From an uncultured Bacteroidota bacterium (GTDB lineage: Bacteria; Bacteroidota; Bacteroidia; Chitinophagales; Chitinophagaceae), in the NCBI GenBank assembly GCA_938008665.1, contig CALLKA010000077.1, positions 1-58,606 on the forward strand: a stretch of 58,606 nt of DNA. Direction: 5' to 3'. A model generated the notes under the pieces. It ran no database searches. It saw only the letters and a program-made list of their open reading frames with translations, and had not been told where the DNA came from. The translations under genes and the position numbers were made by a program. Below are positions 8,400-16,795 of this stretch, one piece after another (the stretch's first letter is position 1; the number at the start of each line of letters is the position of its first letter).

Positions 8400-9881
8400 T
8401 TATATACCCAAACTCCAACCATCACGATATGTTCGTTTAACGAATTGATTTGCTTCGTCAAAGTTGGTGATCTTCATATTTGGACCATCCCATAATAATT
8501 GAACGTTACGTCCTGGATAAATTATTTTTCCTTTTGCAGTTTTTTCTTGTGCTTTGATATCATAGCTACGAATGGCTAAATTACCCATTAATACAGATTC
8601 AGTTAATGGCCCAGCGATATCAAAATTAGAACTTAAGTTTTTAGCTAAATCACTTCCAGGACCCGCGATACATGCTTCTACCCATGCAGCATAGTGACCT
8701 TCAGCACCACCTTTTACTAAATCAACGGTACTTGGAACTGTGGTTGTTTTTGTCAAACTAGTAGGTAATAATTGTGGATTTACACCATAAGTGCCTGCCA
8801 TCATCTTGCCTTTAGTTCCTTCAAAAATGATACCGTTGCCGCCATCACCCATTTGTTCGTTTGGTCCTAATTCAGGAGGTCTTTCTGGTTGTATACCACC
8901 ATCCATCCAATGTAATTTAATTTCAGTCTCCTTGTTTTTGCCCTTATGTTTATTGAACGGTCCTCTGAAAGTTAAAATAATGTGTGATCCCATTGGCGGA
9001 CTATCTGGTGCATCCAATTTTTGCCAAGGTGCAGTGTATCTTGTTGCAATGCTACATTCAGCTGCCACTGGATAACCCAAACCTAATACTGCAAAACCTG
9101 GTGCCATAATATGACAAGCCATATCACCCAATGCGCCGGTTCCGTAATCCCACCAACCTCTCCAGTTAAATGGCAGTATACCATCGAAGTAATCTTTTTT
9201 AGGAGCAGTACCTAACCATAAATCAAAATCTAATTCAGCTGGAATGGAAGAAGGCGCTGTAGGGCGAATTGCGCCTTGTGGCCATACTGGACGATCCGTG
9301 TAACAATAAATCGTATGAACGTCTCCAATTAAACCAGCATTATACCAATCCTGTAACTTACGTACGCCATCACCTGATGCACCTTGGTTACCCATTTGTG
9401 TTACTACATTATGTTTTCTTGCAGCTTCGGTCATCATCCTTGCTTCAAAAATATCATGTGCAATTGGTTTTTGAACATAAACGTGTTTGCCTAATTGCAT
9501 TGCTGCCATTGCTTGTACTGCGTGCATATGATCAGGTGTAGATACGGAACATGCATCAAAATATTTGTGCTCCTTATCTAACATCTCTCTGTAATCCTTA
9601 TAGTATTTTGCTTTAGGATAGCGTTGGCGACTTTTAACTGCTTGTCTGTCATCTACATCACACAAAAATGCGATATCTGCTTTTCCAGAATTGTAAAAAT
9701 TGAATAAATCGCTTTCGCCTTTTCCACCGGATCCGATTCCGGCAACTTGTAATTTATCACTTGGCGCAGTGAAACCTTTTCCTCCTAATACGTGTCTTGG
9801 TACAATATAAAAACCACCCATGGCAAGGGCAGAATTTCTTATGAAATCTCGACGACTGTTATTTGATTTGTTCTTGGACAT
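8400..9881 (-). CDS. Tat-exported Gfo/Idh/MocA family oxidoreductase
   Basis: A 493-residue oxidoreductase with a twin-arginine signal (SRRDFIRNSALAMGGFYIV at 9-27), a Rossmann motif VAGIGSGGKGE at 47-57 and the catalytic-loop motif QKP at 137-139, where the usual Glu of EKP is Gln. The length, about 100 residues over the cytoplasmic relatives, and the segment GTGALGDMACHIM are typical of the exported subgroup of Bacteroidota and Planctomycetes. Exported members are thought to carry tightly bound NAD(P) and act on glycosides. It has its own terminator (8349-8383). Confidence 0.88.
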   Translation of the reverse strand: MSKNKSNNSRRDFIRNSALAMGGFYIVPRHVLGGKGFTAPSDKLQVAGIGSGGKGESDLFNFYNSGKADIAFLCDVDDRQAVKSRQRYPKAKYYKDYREMLDKEHKYFDACSVSTPDHMHAVQAMAAMQLGKHVYVQKPIAHDIFEARMMTEAARKHNVVTQMGNQGASGDGVRKLQDWYNAGLIGDVHTIYCYTDRPVWPQGAIRPTAPSSIPAELDFDLWLGTAPKKDYFDGILPFNWRGWWDYGTGALGDMACHIMAPGFAVLGLGYPVAAECSIATRYTAPWQKLDAPDSPPMGSHIILTFRGPFNKHKGKNKETEIKLHWMDGGIQPERPPELGPNEQMGDGGNGIIFEGTKGKMMAGTYGVNPQLLPTSLTKTTTVPSTVDLVKGGAEGHYAAWVEACIAGPGSDLAKNLSSNFDIAGPLTESVLMGNLAIRSYDIKAQEKTAKGKIIYPGRNVQLLWDGPNMKITNFDEANQFVKRTYRDGWSLGI

Positions 9882-10029
9882 AGCAAACGGTTAATGGTTA
9901 TAAAATCTTATTTTTTGAGTATGTTAAATTATATAAAAATTGGGATAATTTGAAATAATTTTTACCAATGAAGTTCCCTCTTAGGTTCGTTTGCTTAATT
10001 AAGCTTAAATTGCTTCATAATTTTATGCT

Positions 10030-11397
10030 ATGACCGCTAATATTAATGCACTTAAGGACTATTTCAGTACAGGAGCCACCCAAACTTATGCCTTTAGATT
10101 ACTACAGTTAGAAAGGCTTAAAAAGGCGGTGTTGGATTCGGAAAATATTTTATATGAAGCATTGTATGCTGATCTTAAAAAAACAGACGAAGATGCCTGG
10201 GCCACAGAGGTAGGATTTTTCCTAAGTGAATTAAATTATACGATTAAGCATTTACAGGAATGGATGCAACCCAAATCTGTTGCGACTAATTTGGTCAATA
10301 TGCCTTCGACAAGTTATACCATCCAAGAACCTTTGGGTGTAGTTTGTATTATTGCACCTTGGAATTATCCATTTCAATTATTATTTACACCATTAATTGG
10401 CGCTATTGCAGGCGGTAACTGTGCCGTATTAAAACCAAGTGAATTTGCGCCAGCTACGGCAAAAGTGATGGCTAAAATAGTAGCCGACTTATTTCCAAAT
10501 AACTATATGCTTTATTTAGAAGGTGATGGCGCAACCGTATTGCCACCCTTATTAACTGAGAATAGGTTTGATCATATTTTTTATACAGGTAGTACAGCAG
10601 TTGGAAAAATTATTTATAAATACGCTGCTGAAAAATTGGTACCCGTTACCTTAGAATTAGGCGGTAAAAGCCCAGCGGTGATTACTGCTGATGCAAATTT
10701 GAGAGTGGCAGCACGTCGTTTGGCTAATCCTAAATTTTCAAATTGTGGTCAAATGTGTATTGCGCCTGATTATATTTTAGTACCCAGTGATTTAAAGGAT
10801 AAATTAATTAAAGAATTAATTATCGCTATTCAATCATTCTATGGCGCAGATGCAGAATCCTCGGAACATTATGGTAAAATTATCAATGACAAACAATGGT
10901 TGCGGATTACTAGTTATTTGTCAGAAGGGGAGATTGTTTATGGCGGGAAATCAAATAGAGAAAAATTATTTATTGAACCCACCATTATGACAGGCATTCA
11001 TGCGGATGCAAAAATTATGCAGGATGAAATTTTTGGCCCCATCCTTCCGATTCTTACTTATACATCCAAAGAGGAAGCGTTGGCAATCATACAAAAAAAT
11101 CCAAATCCATTGGCATTTTATGTATTCACTGAAAACAAAACTGATGAACAATATTGGTTAACCAATGTGCCTTCAGGTGGCGCATGTGTAAATAATGCCA
11201 CCATGCATATTACCAATCATGATTTGCCTTTTGGTGGTCGTGGTTATAGTGGTACAGGCGGTTATCATGGCAAGTTAAGTTTTGACACATTTACGCATAC
11301 GAAGTCAGTATTAAAAACACCCACTTGGATTGACCCTGGTTTTAAATATCCTCCCTATAAAGGCAAGGCCTGGTTGTTGAAAAGATTGATTGGATAA
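10030..11397 (+). CDS. Aldehyde dehydrogenase, class 3-like
   Basis: A 455-residue NAD(P)-dependent aldehyde dehydrogenase. Visible motifs are IIAPWNYPFQL (cofactor binding, about 108-118), GSTAVGK at 187-193, the general base E209 in LELGGKSP and the catalytic C243 in GQMCIAPDY. The short length, lacking the N-terminal extension of ALDH1/2, and the GQxCIAPDY wording point to the ALDH3/fatty-aldehyde group. No signal peptide is present. The glutathione peroxidase gene follows on the same strand, and together they could detoxify lipid-peroxidation products; that link is inference. Confidence 0.92.
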   Translation: MTANINALKDYFSTGATQTYAFRLLQLERLKKAVLDSENILYEALYADLKKTDEDAWATEVGFFLSELNYTIKHLQEWMQPKSVATNLVNMPSTSYTIQEPLGVVCIIAPWNYPFQLLFTPLIGAIAGGNCAVLKPSEFAPATAKVMAKIVADLFPNNYMLYLEGDGATVLPPLLTENRFDHIFYTGSTAVGKIIYKYAAEKLVPVTLELGGKSPAVITADANLRVAARRLANPKFSNCGQMCIAPDYILVPSDLKDKLIKELIIAIQSFYGADAESSEHYGKIINDKQWLRITSYLSEGEIVYGGKSNREKLFIEPTIMTGIHADAKIMQDEIFGPILPILTYTSKEEALAIIQKNPNPLAFYVFTENKTDEQYWLTNVPSGGACVNNATMHITNHDLPFGGRGYSGTGGYHGKLSFDTFTHTKSVLKTPTWIDPGFKYPPYKGKAWLLKRLIG

Positions 11398-11468
11398 AGG
11401 GCACTAAAAATAAATTTGCGATTCTGCCTATCAAAATTGAACTATAATTGAAGACTAAAAAACATATC

Positions 11469-12125
11469 ATGATTAAAGTTGCTATTGCTTTTGGAATATT
11501 GGTTTCTGCTGCTGTTTTAATGAAAAAAAAGGATATGTCCTATCGGCAATCAATTTTAAAATCCATTTACCCATTGATTATGTGGTCAACAAATTCGAAT
11601 GGTAAAAAGCAATTATTAGAAAATAAAAATGGCGCTACAGCTTCAATGTCATTTTATGATTTAAACATGAACGCTATAGACGGAACCCCTTTTAATTTTT
11701 CGAACTTAAAGGGCAAAAAAATATTGATTGTAAATACGGCCAGTGATTGTGGGTATACTGGTCAATATGAAGCGCTTGAAAAATTGCAACAACAATATAA
11801 AGAGCAATTAGTAGTGATTGGTTTTCCTGCGAATGATTTTAAGGGACAAGAAAAAAGCGACAATCAAAATATTGCCGCTTTCTGCAAAAAAAATTATGGC
11901 GTTAGTTTTCCTTTAATGGAGAAGTCAATTGTGATTAAAAAGAACCAACAAAATTTGGTACACAAATGGCTGTCTGATCCTTCACTGAATGGCTGGTGTA
12001 ATCAGGAGCCTGTATGGAATTTTTGTAAATACCTAATTAATGAACAAGGGGTGTTGGTGAATTATTTTCCAATGACCATTGACCCACTAGATCCTTTGAT
12101 GATTGCTGCGATCGAGAAAAAATAA
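11469..12125 (+). CDS. Glutathione peroxidase family thiol peroxidase, membrane-anchored
   Basis: A 218-residue peroxidase of the glutathione peroxidase family. Residues 1-20 form a hydrophobic N-terminal anchor or signal. The active-site Cys 94 lies in NTASDCGYTGQYE (Cys, not selenocysteine), the Gln in FPANDFKGQE and the Trp/Asn in WNFCKYLI. Such Cys-type enzymes usually reduce peroxides with thioredoxin. The reading frame could begin at a TTG at 11448, but the ATG at 11469 gives a natural start. It follows the aldehyde dehydrogenase gene by about 70 bases on the same strand. Confidence 0.9.
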   Translation: MIKVAIAFGILVSAAVLMKKKDMSYRQSILKSIYPLIMWSTNSNGKKQLLENKNGATASMSFYDLNMNAIDGTPFNFSNLKGKKILIVNTASDCGYTGQYEALEKLQQQYKEQLVVIGFPANDFKGQEKSDNQNIAAFCKKNYGVSFPLMEKSIVIKKNQQNLVHKWLSDPSLNGWCNQEPVWNFCKYLINEQGVLVNYFPMTIDPLDPLMIAAIEKK

Positions 12126-12165
12126 TTGTACAATTATTGGTTTCCAAAAAAGTGAAAGCGCGCTT
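12121..12165. terminator. Two palindromes in a convergent gap
   Basis: AATAATTGTACAATTATT (12121-12138) is a perfect 18-base palindrome that overlaps the peroxidase stop codon, and AAGCGCGCTT (12156-12165) is a perfect 10-base palindrome. They lie between the convergent peroxidase and dusB genes. A shared terminator is the simplest reading. Neither has a T run of the usual length. Confidence 0.4.
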
Positions 12166-12186
12166 AATTGAAATGTGCTAGCTTGT

Positions 12187-13227
12187 TTAATTGATAGGGC
12201 AGTGCTCGTGGTAATTTTCTAAAACTATATGACCTGATTCAATCACCATATCCTTATAGGTTTCTTTAATCTCATCCAAAATTGTTTCCACTTCCTTTGG
12301 ATCTGTGATGCGTACTAATTTATTTCGGTACTCTTTTATGTTTGGCAAGCCCCTTAAATAATTTGCATAATGACGACGCATTTCATTGATGCCTGCAATG
12401 GGTCCCTTCCATTCCATTGATTTTATTAAATGTTTGCGTGCTACTTCCACACGTTCCTCAATGGTAGGATCGGCACGCCTGGTGCCTGTTTCAATGAAAT
12501 GTTTAATTTCTCTAAATATCCAAGGATAACCAATAGCAGCACGGCCAATCATAATACCATCCACGCCATATCTGTTTTTATATTCTAATGCTTTTTCGGG
12601 GGAATTGATATCGCCGTTACCAAAAATGGGTATATGAATGCGTGGGTCATTTTTTATTTCACCAATCAAAGTCCAATCCGCTTCTCCTTTGTACATTTGT
12701 GTACGCGTACGACCATGTATCGCTAATGCTTTAATGCCTACATCCTGTAATCGCAAAGCAACTTCATGTATATTTCTTGAATTATCATCCCAGCCCAATC
12801 TTGTTTTTACTGTAACAGGTAGATTGGTACTTTTTACAACTGCTTCGGTCAATCGCACCATCAAGTCTAAATCCTTTAATACACCTGCACCTGCTCCTTT
12901 GGTCACCACTTTTTTTACAGGACAACCAAAATTAATATCAATCAAATCGGGATTGACCGTATCAACAATTTTGGTACACATGGCCATCGCTTCTTCATCA
13001 CCCCCAAATATTTGAATACCAATAGGGCGTTCGTAATCATAGATATCTAATTTTTGCCTACTTTTTATTGCATCTCGGATTAAGCCCTCACTACTGATAA
13101 ATTCAGTGTACATTAAGTCGGCGCCATTGTCCTTGCAAACAGCTCTAAATGGAGGGTCACTTACATCCTCCATGGGCGCTAGTAAAAGCGGAAAATCGGG
13201 CAACACTATCGGACCTATTTTAACCAT
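12187..13227 (-). CDS. dusB: tRNA-dihydrouridine synthase
   Basis: FMN enzyme that reduces uridine to dihydrouridine in the tRNA D-loop. The 346-residue protein begins with the family's LLLAPMEDVSDPPFR segment and has the catalytic C102 in DINFGCPVKKV, the phosphate-binding GNGDI loop and GVDGIMIGRAAIGYPW near residue 230, followed by the C-terminal helical domain. The overall pattern is that of the DusB/Nif3R3 group; the exact uridine target cannot be assigned. Its ATG directly abuts an upstream ATG of the divergent CPBP reading frame, and its promoter boxes lie inside that region. Confidence 0.93.
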   Translation of the reverse strand: MVKIGPIVLPDFPLLLAPMEDVSDPPFRAVCKDNGADLMYTEFISSEGLIRDAIKSRQKLDIYDYERPIGIQIFGGDEEAMAMCTKIVDTVNPDLIDINFGCPVKKVVTKGAGAGVLKDLDLMVRLTEAVVKSTNLPVTVKTRLGWDDNSRNIHEVALRLQDVGIKALAIHGRTRTQMYKGEADWTLIGEIKNDPRIHIPIFGNGDINSPEKALEYKNRYGVDGIMIGRAAIGYPWIFREIKHFIETGTRRADPTIEERVEVARKHLIKSMEWKGPIAGINEMRRHYANYLRGLPNIKEYRNKLVRITDPKEVETILDEIKETYKDMVIESGHIVLENYHEHCPIN

Positions 13228-13264
13228 ATGAATTCATTATCTTGCATCCTAGTGGATACGATTG

Positions 13265-13297
13265 CAAATGTACCAATAAAATGCTTTTACATGTCAA
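13265..13297 (-). promoter_or_regulatory. Putative dusB promoter
   Basis: On the minus strand TACATTTG (13265-13272) matches the -7 consensus TAnnTTTG exactly, with TTGAC (13293-13297) 20 bases upstream as a -33-like box. The predicted start near 13258 leaves a leader of about 30 bases. The boxes overlap the start codon of the divergent CPBP gene at 13291. Confidence 0.55.
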
Positions 13298-14190
13298 GTT
13301 CAGAAACTTCCATATTTGAAATGAGTCCCGGGCTAAAAATGGTCCTTTTTATTGGCTTATCTGGAATTAGCCTCATTTTAGGTGGGATGATTAGTTTTTC
13401 CATTGTTGCTGTCCTGTTGGATATTCCTTTTACTGGACTACAATCTGCTTTATTACAGCCGAAAAATGCATCTATTGCTCAGTTTGCGAATGCCTTGGCC
13501 TCTATTATTGCATTTGGCTTACCAGGTATAGCGGTTGCCTTTTTTAGTAAGAATAAAGTAGTTTCGGAATTAGGGTTTGTACGTATTAAAAATTGGAACC
13601 AAATTGGACTTGTTATTTTAATTGCTATTACTGGTTTGTTTTTAAGTGGGGCATTAGGCGATTTGACCGAAAGAATTCCGACCCCCATTGCTTTAAAAAA
13701 TTGGGCAACGCAAATGGAAGACCAATATAAAAAAGCGTTGTATGCCATGACGCAAATGAAATCGGTCCTTGACTTATTGTTTGCCATTATTGCAGTAGCC
13801 GTGGTGCCTGCGATTGTGGAAGAATTATTTTTTAGGGCAAGCCTACAAAAAATAATAATGGACTGGACTGGGAAACCTTATGTAGCAATTATTGTGACTG
13901 CAGTGATATTTAGCGCCTTTCATTTTTCCTATTTTGGTTTTTTATCACGTATGTCATTAGGAATTATTTTGGGTATTATTTATTTCTACACAAAAACTAT
14001 TTGGCTACCCATGTTAATGCATTTCATCAATAATGGCATAGGTATAACCACTTTGTATTTTGTACGAGACAATCCTAAAAAAATGGACGCCGTCATTGAT
14101 GGTAATCTTCCATTTTATTGGGTGATTGTTGCCTTATTTGTTATTATTATTTTGTGTAAAAAATTAAAAGAAACAACCGCGCATGTCTAA
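13291..14190 (+). CDS. CPBP family intramembrane metalloprotease
   Basis: A 299-residue multi-pass membrane protein of the CAAX protease/bacteriocin-processing (CPBP, Abi) family. The three conserved motifs are present: EELFFR (EExxxR), FSAFHFSYFG (FxxxH) and LMHFINN (HxxxN), surrounded by about seven hydrophobic helices. It would cleave within the inner membrane; the target is unknown. The frame can start at 13228, flush against the dusB start, but the ATG at 13291 (MSSSETS) is preferred because the longer form would overlap the dusB promoter. Its stop overlaps the DUF2007 start by 8 bases. Confidence 0.87.
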   Translation: MSSSETSIFEMSPGLKMVLFIGLSGISLILGGMISFSIVAVLLDIPFTGLQSALLQPKNASIAQFANALASIIAFGLPGIAVAFFSKNKVVSELGFVRIKNWNQIGLVILIAITGLFLSGALGDLTERIPTPIALKNWATQMEDQYKKALYAMTQMKSVLDLLFAIIAVAVVPAIVEELFFRASLQKIIMDWTGKPYVAIIVTAVIFSAFHFSYFGFLSRMSLGIILGIIYFYTKTIWLPMLMHFINNGIGITTLYFVRDNPKKMDAVIDGNLPFYWVIVALFVIIILCKKLKETTAHV

Positions 14191-14386
14191 TTGGAAAAAA
14201 GTTTTTAGTAGTAGTCAATTAGCTGTTGCATCAATGGTTTCAGGTATTTTGATGGAACAAAAAATTCAAACAAATGTGTTAAACAAGATTGACTCCTCCT
14301 ATGTTTTTTTAGGGGAGGTGGAGGTGTATGTAGCAGCAGCTGACTACGAAAATGCTTTACTTATTGTTAAAGATTTTCAATTATAA
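14183..14386 (+). CDS. DUF2007 family small protein
   Basis: A 67-residue protein with the DUF2007 layout: MSNWKKVFSSSQLAVASMVSG, a central GEVEVYVAAADYENALLIV strand-helix unit, and a short tail. Family members are described as putative signal-transducing proteins with a PII-like small alpha/beta fold, without a proven role. The start overlaps the CPBP stop by 8 bases, so the two are probably translationally coupled. It is followed by cdsA after 73 bases. Confidence 0.8.
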   Translation: MSNWKKVFSSSQLAVASMVSGILMEQKIQTNVLNKIDSSYVFLGEVEVYVAAADYENALLIVKDFQL

Positions 14387-14459
14387 TTTTTTTATAAATT
14401 TACATTTCAACATCAAAATGAGCAGCTTTGTATTCCTTCAATATTAAAAATAAAAATTT

Positions 14460-15320
14460 ATGGCACTTAATTTTTCAGTTTTAAAAGTAAGGACTATTTC
14501 AGCAGTTATTTTTGCGGCAATTATGATTGGCGGAATTTTATGGAATCAGTGGTCCTTTTTTGCTTTATTTACAATTATACAATTGGGTTGTTTATTTGAA
14601 TATCAAAAATTAATGCGTATCATTTTCCCCGAATATGCTTTAATTAATAAATTACATCAATGGGGTGTTTTAGTATTGGGGGTGTTCACCTCTGTAGCGT
14701 TAGCATCATTACCCTATGCCTTCAAAGGAGTGCCTTTGACAAATTATGCTTCTTATGGATTCATTGGTGTTGCAGTTATTATTTTACTTGCAGATCTTGG
14801 TTCAAAGAAAATAAATTTTAAAGCACTTTTGGTATCAGCTGTAGGAATTATATATATATCCATGGGGTTATCTTTAATTTTCCAATTAAGGGCGTTGATG
14901 AGCAATACTTTTGTTGGCGATATTGGTTATACGATTCCACTTGTTTTAATTGTATCCATTTGGGTCAATGATACTGCAGCTTATTTGGTGGGTTCGTTGA
15001 TTGGTCGCAGGCCACTGTCAAGTATTTCACCAAATAAAACTTGGGAAGGGACGATTGCAGGCATCCTTATTTCAGTTTTATTGGTCACTAAAATTATGGG
15101 TCAATATATCCCACTGAGTGAAAAATCTATTTTCTTAATAAGCATTGTTGCTGCTGTTACAGGTACTTTTGGTGACCTAGTGGAGAGTAAATTAAAAAGA
15201 GCAGCAAGTGTTAAGGATAGCGGCACTATGATGCCGGGGCATGGTGGTTTTTTAGACCGATTTGATTCTATATTATTGGCCACGCCCTTTGTTTGGTTAT
15301 TGATTCAACTTGTGTATTAA
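14460..15320 (+). CDS. cdsA: Phosphatidate cytidylyltransferase
   Basis: Makes CDP-diacylglycerol from phosphatidic acid and CTP, the branch-point precursor of bacterial phospholipids. The 286-residue inner-membrane protein has about eight hydrophobic segments and the family signature near the C-terminus: SPNKTWEG at about 186-193, GDLVESKLKRAASVKD and GHGGFLDRFDS. The downstream psd gene, which acts later in phosphatidylethanolamine synthesis, begins within 35 bases, so the two form a phospholipid operon. Confidence 0.95.
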   Translation: MALNFSVLKVRTISAVIFAAIMIGGILWNQWSFFALFTIIQLGCLFEYQKLMRIIFPEYALINKLHQWGVLVLGVFTSVALASLPYAFKGVPLTNYASYGFIGVAVIILLADLGSKKINFKALLVSAVGIIYISMGLSLIFQLRALMSNTFVGDIGYTIPLVLIVSIWVNDTAAYLVGSLIGRRPLSSISPNKTWEGTIAGILISVLLVTKIMGQYIPLSEKSIFLISIVAAVTGTFGDLVESKLKRAASVKDSGTMMPGHGGFLDRFDSILLATPFVWLLIQLVY

Positions 15321-15354
15321 TGTTTTACATTTGCACTTTAATAAAATAAGAAAT

Positions 15355-16011
15355 ATGACTATTCACAAGGAAGGCGGAGTAACCATTTCATTGACAGCAG
15401 TATTGGTGAGTTTATTAAACTTGGCCAATTTTTCCTATTTATTTCCAATAAGTGTTGTGGCGGCTTGGATTGTATTTGTCATTACTGTTGCATTTTTCTT
15501 GTTTATTGTTTCTTTCTTTAGAATGCCCAATCGTACATTGACTATAAATGATTCAGCCATTGTAGCACCTGCGGATGGGAAAGTGGTGGTGATTGAAGAA
15601 GTACAACCCGATGAATACTATACAGAAAAACGAATTCAAATAAGTGTTTTTATGAGCCCGGCGAATGTTCATGTGAATCGCTTGCCAATTGCAGGAAATA
15701 TTGTTTATAACAAATACCATCCAGGAAAATTTTTAGTTGCATGGCATCCAAAGTCTTCTACTGATAATGAAAGATGGTCAGTGGTCATTGAAAATAGCAA
15801 AGGGAGTATTCTATGTAAGCAAATTGCTGGCGCTTTAGCTCGTCGTATTTGTAATTATAGTACCGTAGGCCAAAAATTTAATCAATGCGATGAATATGGC
15901 TTTATTAAATTTGGAAGTCGCGTTGATTTATTATTACCTGTGGGTGCCAAAATACATACCAAAATTGATGATGTAGTCAAAGGTGGCGTAACCATTTTAG
16001 CCAGCTGGTAA
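15355..16011 (+). CDS. psd: Phosphatidylserine decarboxylase proenzyme, short type
   Basis: Forms phosphatidylethanolamine from phosphatidylserine using a pyruvoyl group made by self-cleavage. The 218-residue protein has two N-terminal hydrophobic segments, the APADGKVVV core, the FMSPANVHVNR motif and the cleavage-site motif FGSRVDLLLP near residue 185, where the Ser of Gly-Ser becomes the pyruvoyl group. Length and FGSR motif match the short PSD-A type. The frame is open from 15310, but the ATG at 15355 avoids overlap with cdsA and fits the family. It ends flush against the convergent YjjG gene. Confidence 0.93.
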   Translation: MTIHKEGGVTISLTAVLVSLLNLANFSYLFPISVVAAWIVFVITVAFFLFIVSFFRMPNRTLTINDSAIVAPADGKVVVIEEVQPDEYYTEKRIQISVFMSPANVHVNRLPIAGNIVYNKYHPGKFLVAWHPKSSTDNERWSVVIENSKGSILCKQIAGALARRICNYSTVGQKFNQCDEYGFIKFGSRVDLLLPVGAKIHTKIDDVVKGGVTILASW

Positions 16012-16707
16012 TTATAATAATGCCTCTAATTCCTGTAAGTGCGTTATTGTATAGGTAGCTGGTATAGTGGGTGCTACATTTAAATGGTTTACAAAAACGG
16101 TATCCATTCCTATATTAATCCCACCTTGAATATCTGCCGTTTCGTTATCGCCAATCATGATACTCTCAGACAATGTTGCATTAGTAGTTTTTAATGCGAA
16201 TTCAAAAATTTCCTTATTAGGTTTTAAGCTATTACTTGTTTCTGAAGTAACTACTTCAGTAAAATAATGAGCAATATTTGCATTTTTTATCTTTTGCATT
16301 TGTACAGATTCAAAACCATTGGTAATCAAATGCATTTTATAGTCCTTTTCCTTTAGGTAATTTAAAATTTCAATGGTATGCGGAAACAGTTTTTTCTTGG
16401 TGGGCAGAATTTGTAAAAATTCAAGTGACATTTCCTTTGACAGTTGCTCGTTTGCTATTTTAAAATCTAATAAACTTAAGTAAATACGTTTCCACCTTAA
16501 TTCTTCTTGTTTAATATATCCTTTGGAATATCTATCCCATAAACGGTGATTGTGTGCAGTATAGATATTAAAAAAAGCGTCAAAATCAGTGATTCCTAAT
16601 GCGGCTATATGATGGTTGATATACAATTCCTGCATGGTTTCCTTTGAGTTTAATTCAAAGTCCCACAAAGTATGATCCAAGTCAAAAAATAAATCCTTAT
16701 AAGCCAT
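16012..16707 (-). CDS. YjjG-type HAD nucleotidase
   Basis: A 231-residue HAD-superfamily phosphatase of the YjjG group, which in E. coli dephosphorylates noncanonical pyrimidine nucleotides. HAD motif I is LFFDLDHTLWDFE (nucleophile D10 region), motif II is HLITNGFES, the Lys of motif III is in SLKPNKEIFEFAL, and motif IV is IMIGDNETADIQGG. A helical C1 cap domain lies between motifs I and II. The stop codon directly abuts the psd stop. It is a stand-alone housekeeping gene. Confidence 0.88.
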   Translation of the reverse strand: MAYKDLFFDLDHTLWDFELNSKETMQELYINHHIAALGITDFDAFFNIYTAHNHRLWDRYSKGYIKQEELRWKRIYLSLLDFKIANEQLSKEMSLEFLQILPTKKKLFPHTIEILNYLKEKDYKMHLITNGFESVQMQKIKNANIAHYFTEVVTSETSNSLKPNKEIFEFALKTTNATLSESIMIGDNETADIQGGINIGMDTVFVNHLNVAPTIPATYTITHLQELEALL

Positions 16708-16795
16708 AGGGTATCATTAAGAGTTGCTAAAATACAATTTTGCTTCCTATCTTTAAGTATTAAATTAAAAGGTTACTTAAACTTCATATTTCATC

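Noticed and set aside
12638..13015. 125-residue plus-strand frame inside dusB
   Set aside because: It lies wholly antisense to the well-conserved dusB coding region and gives a low-quality, Ser-rich translation without family features.
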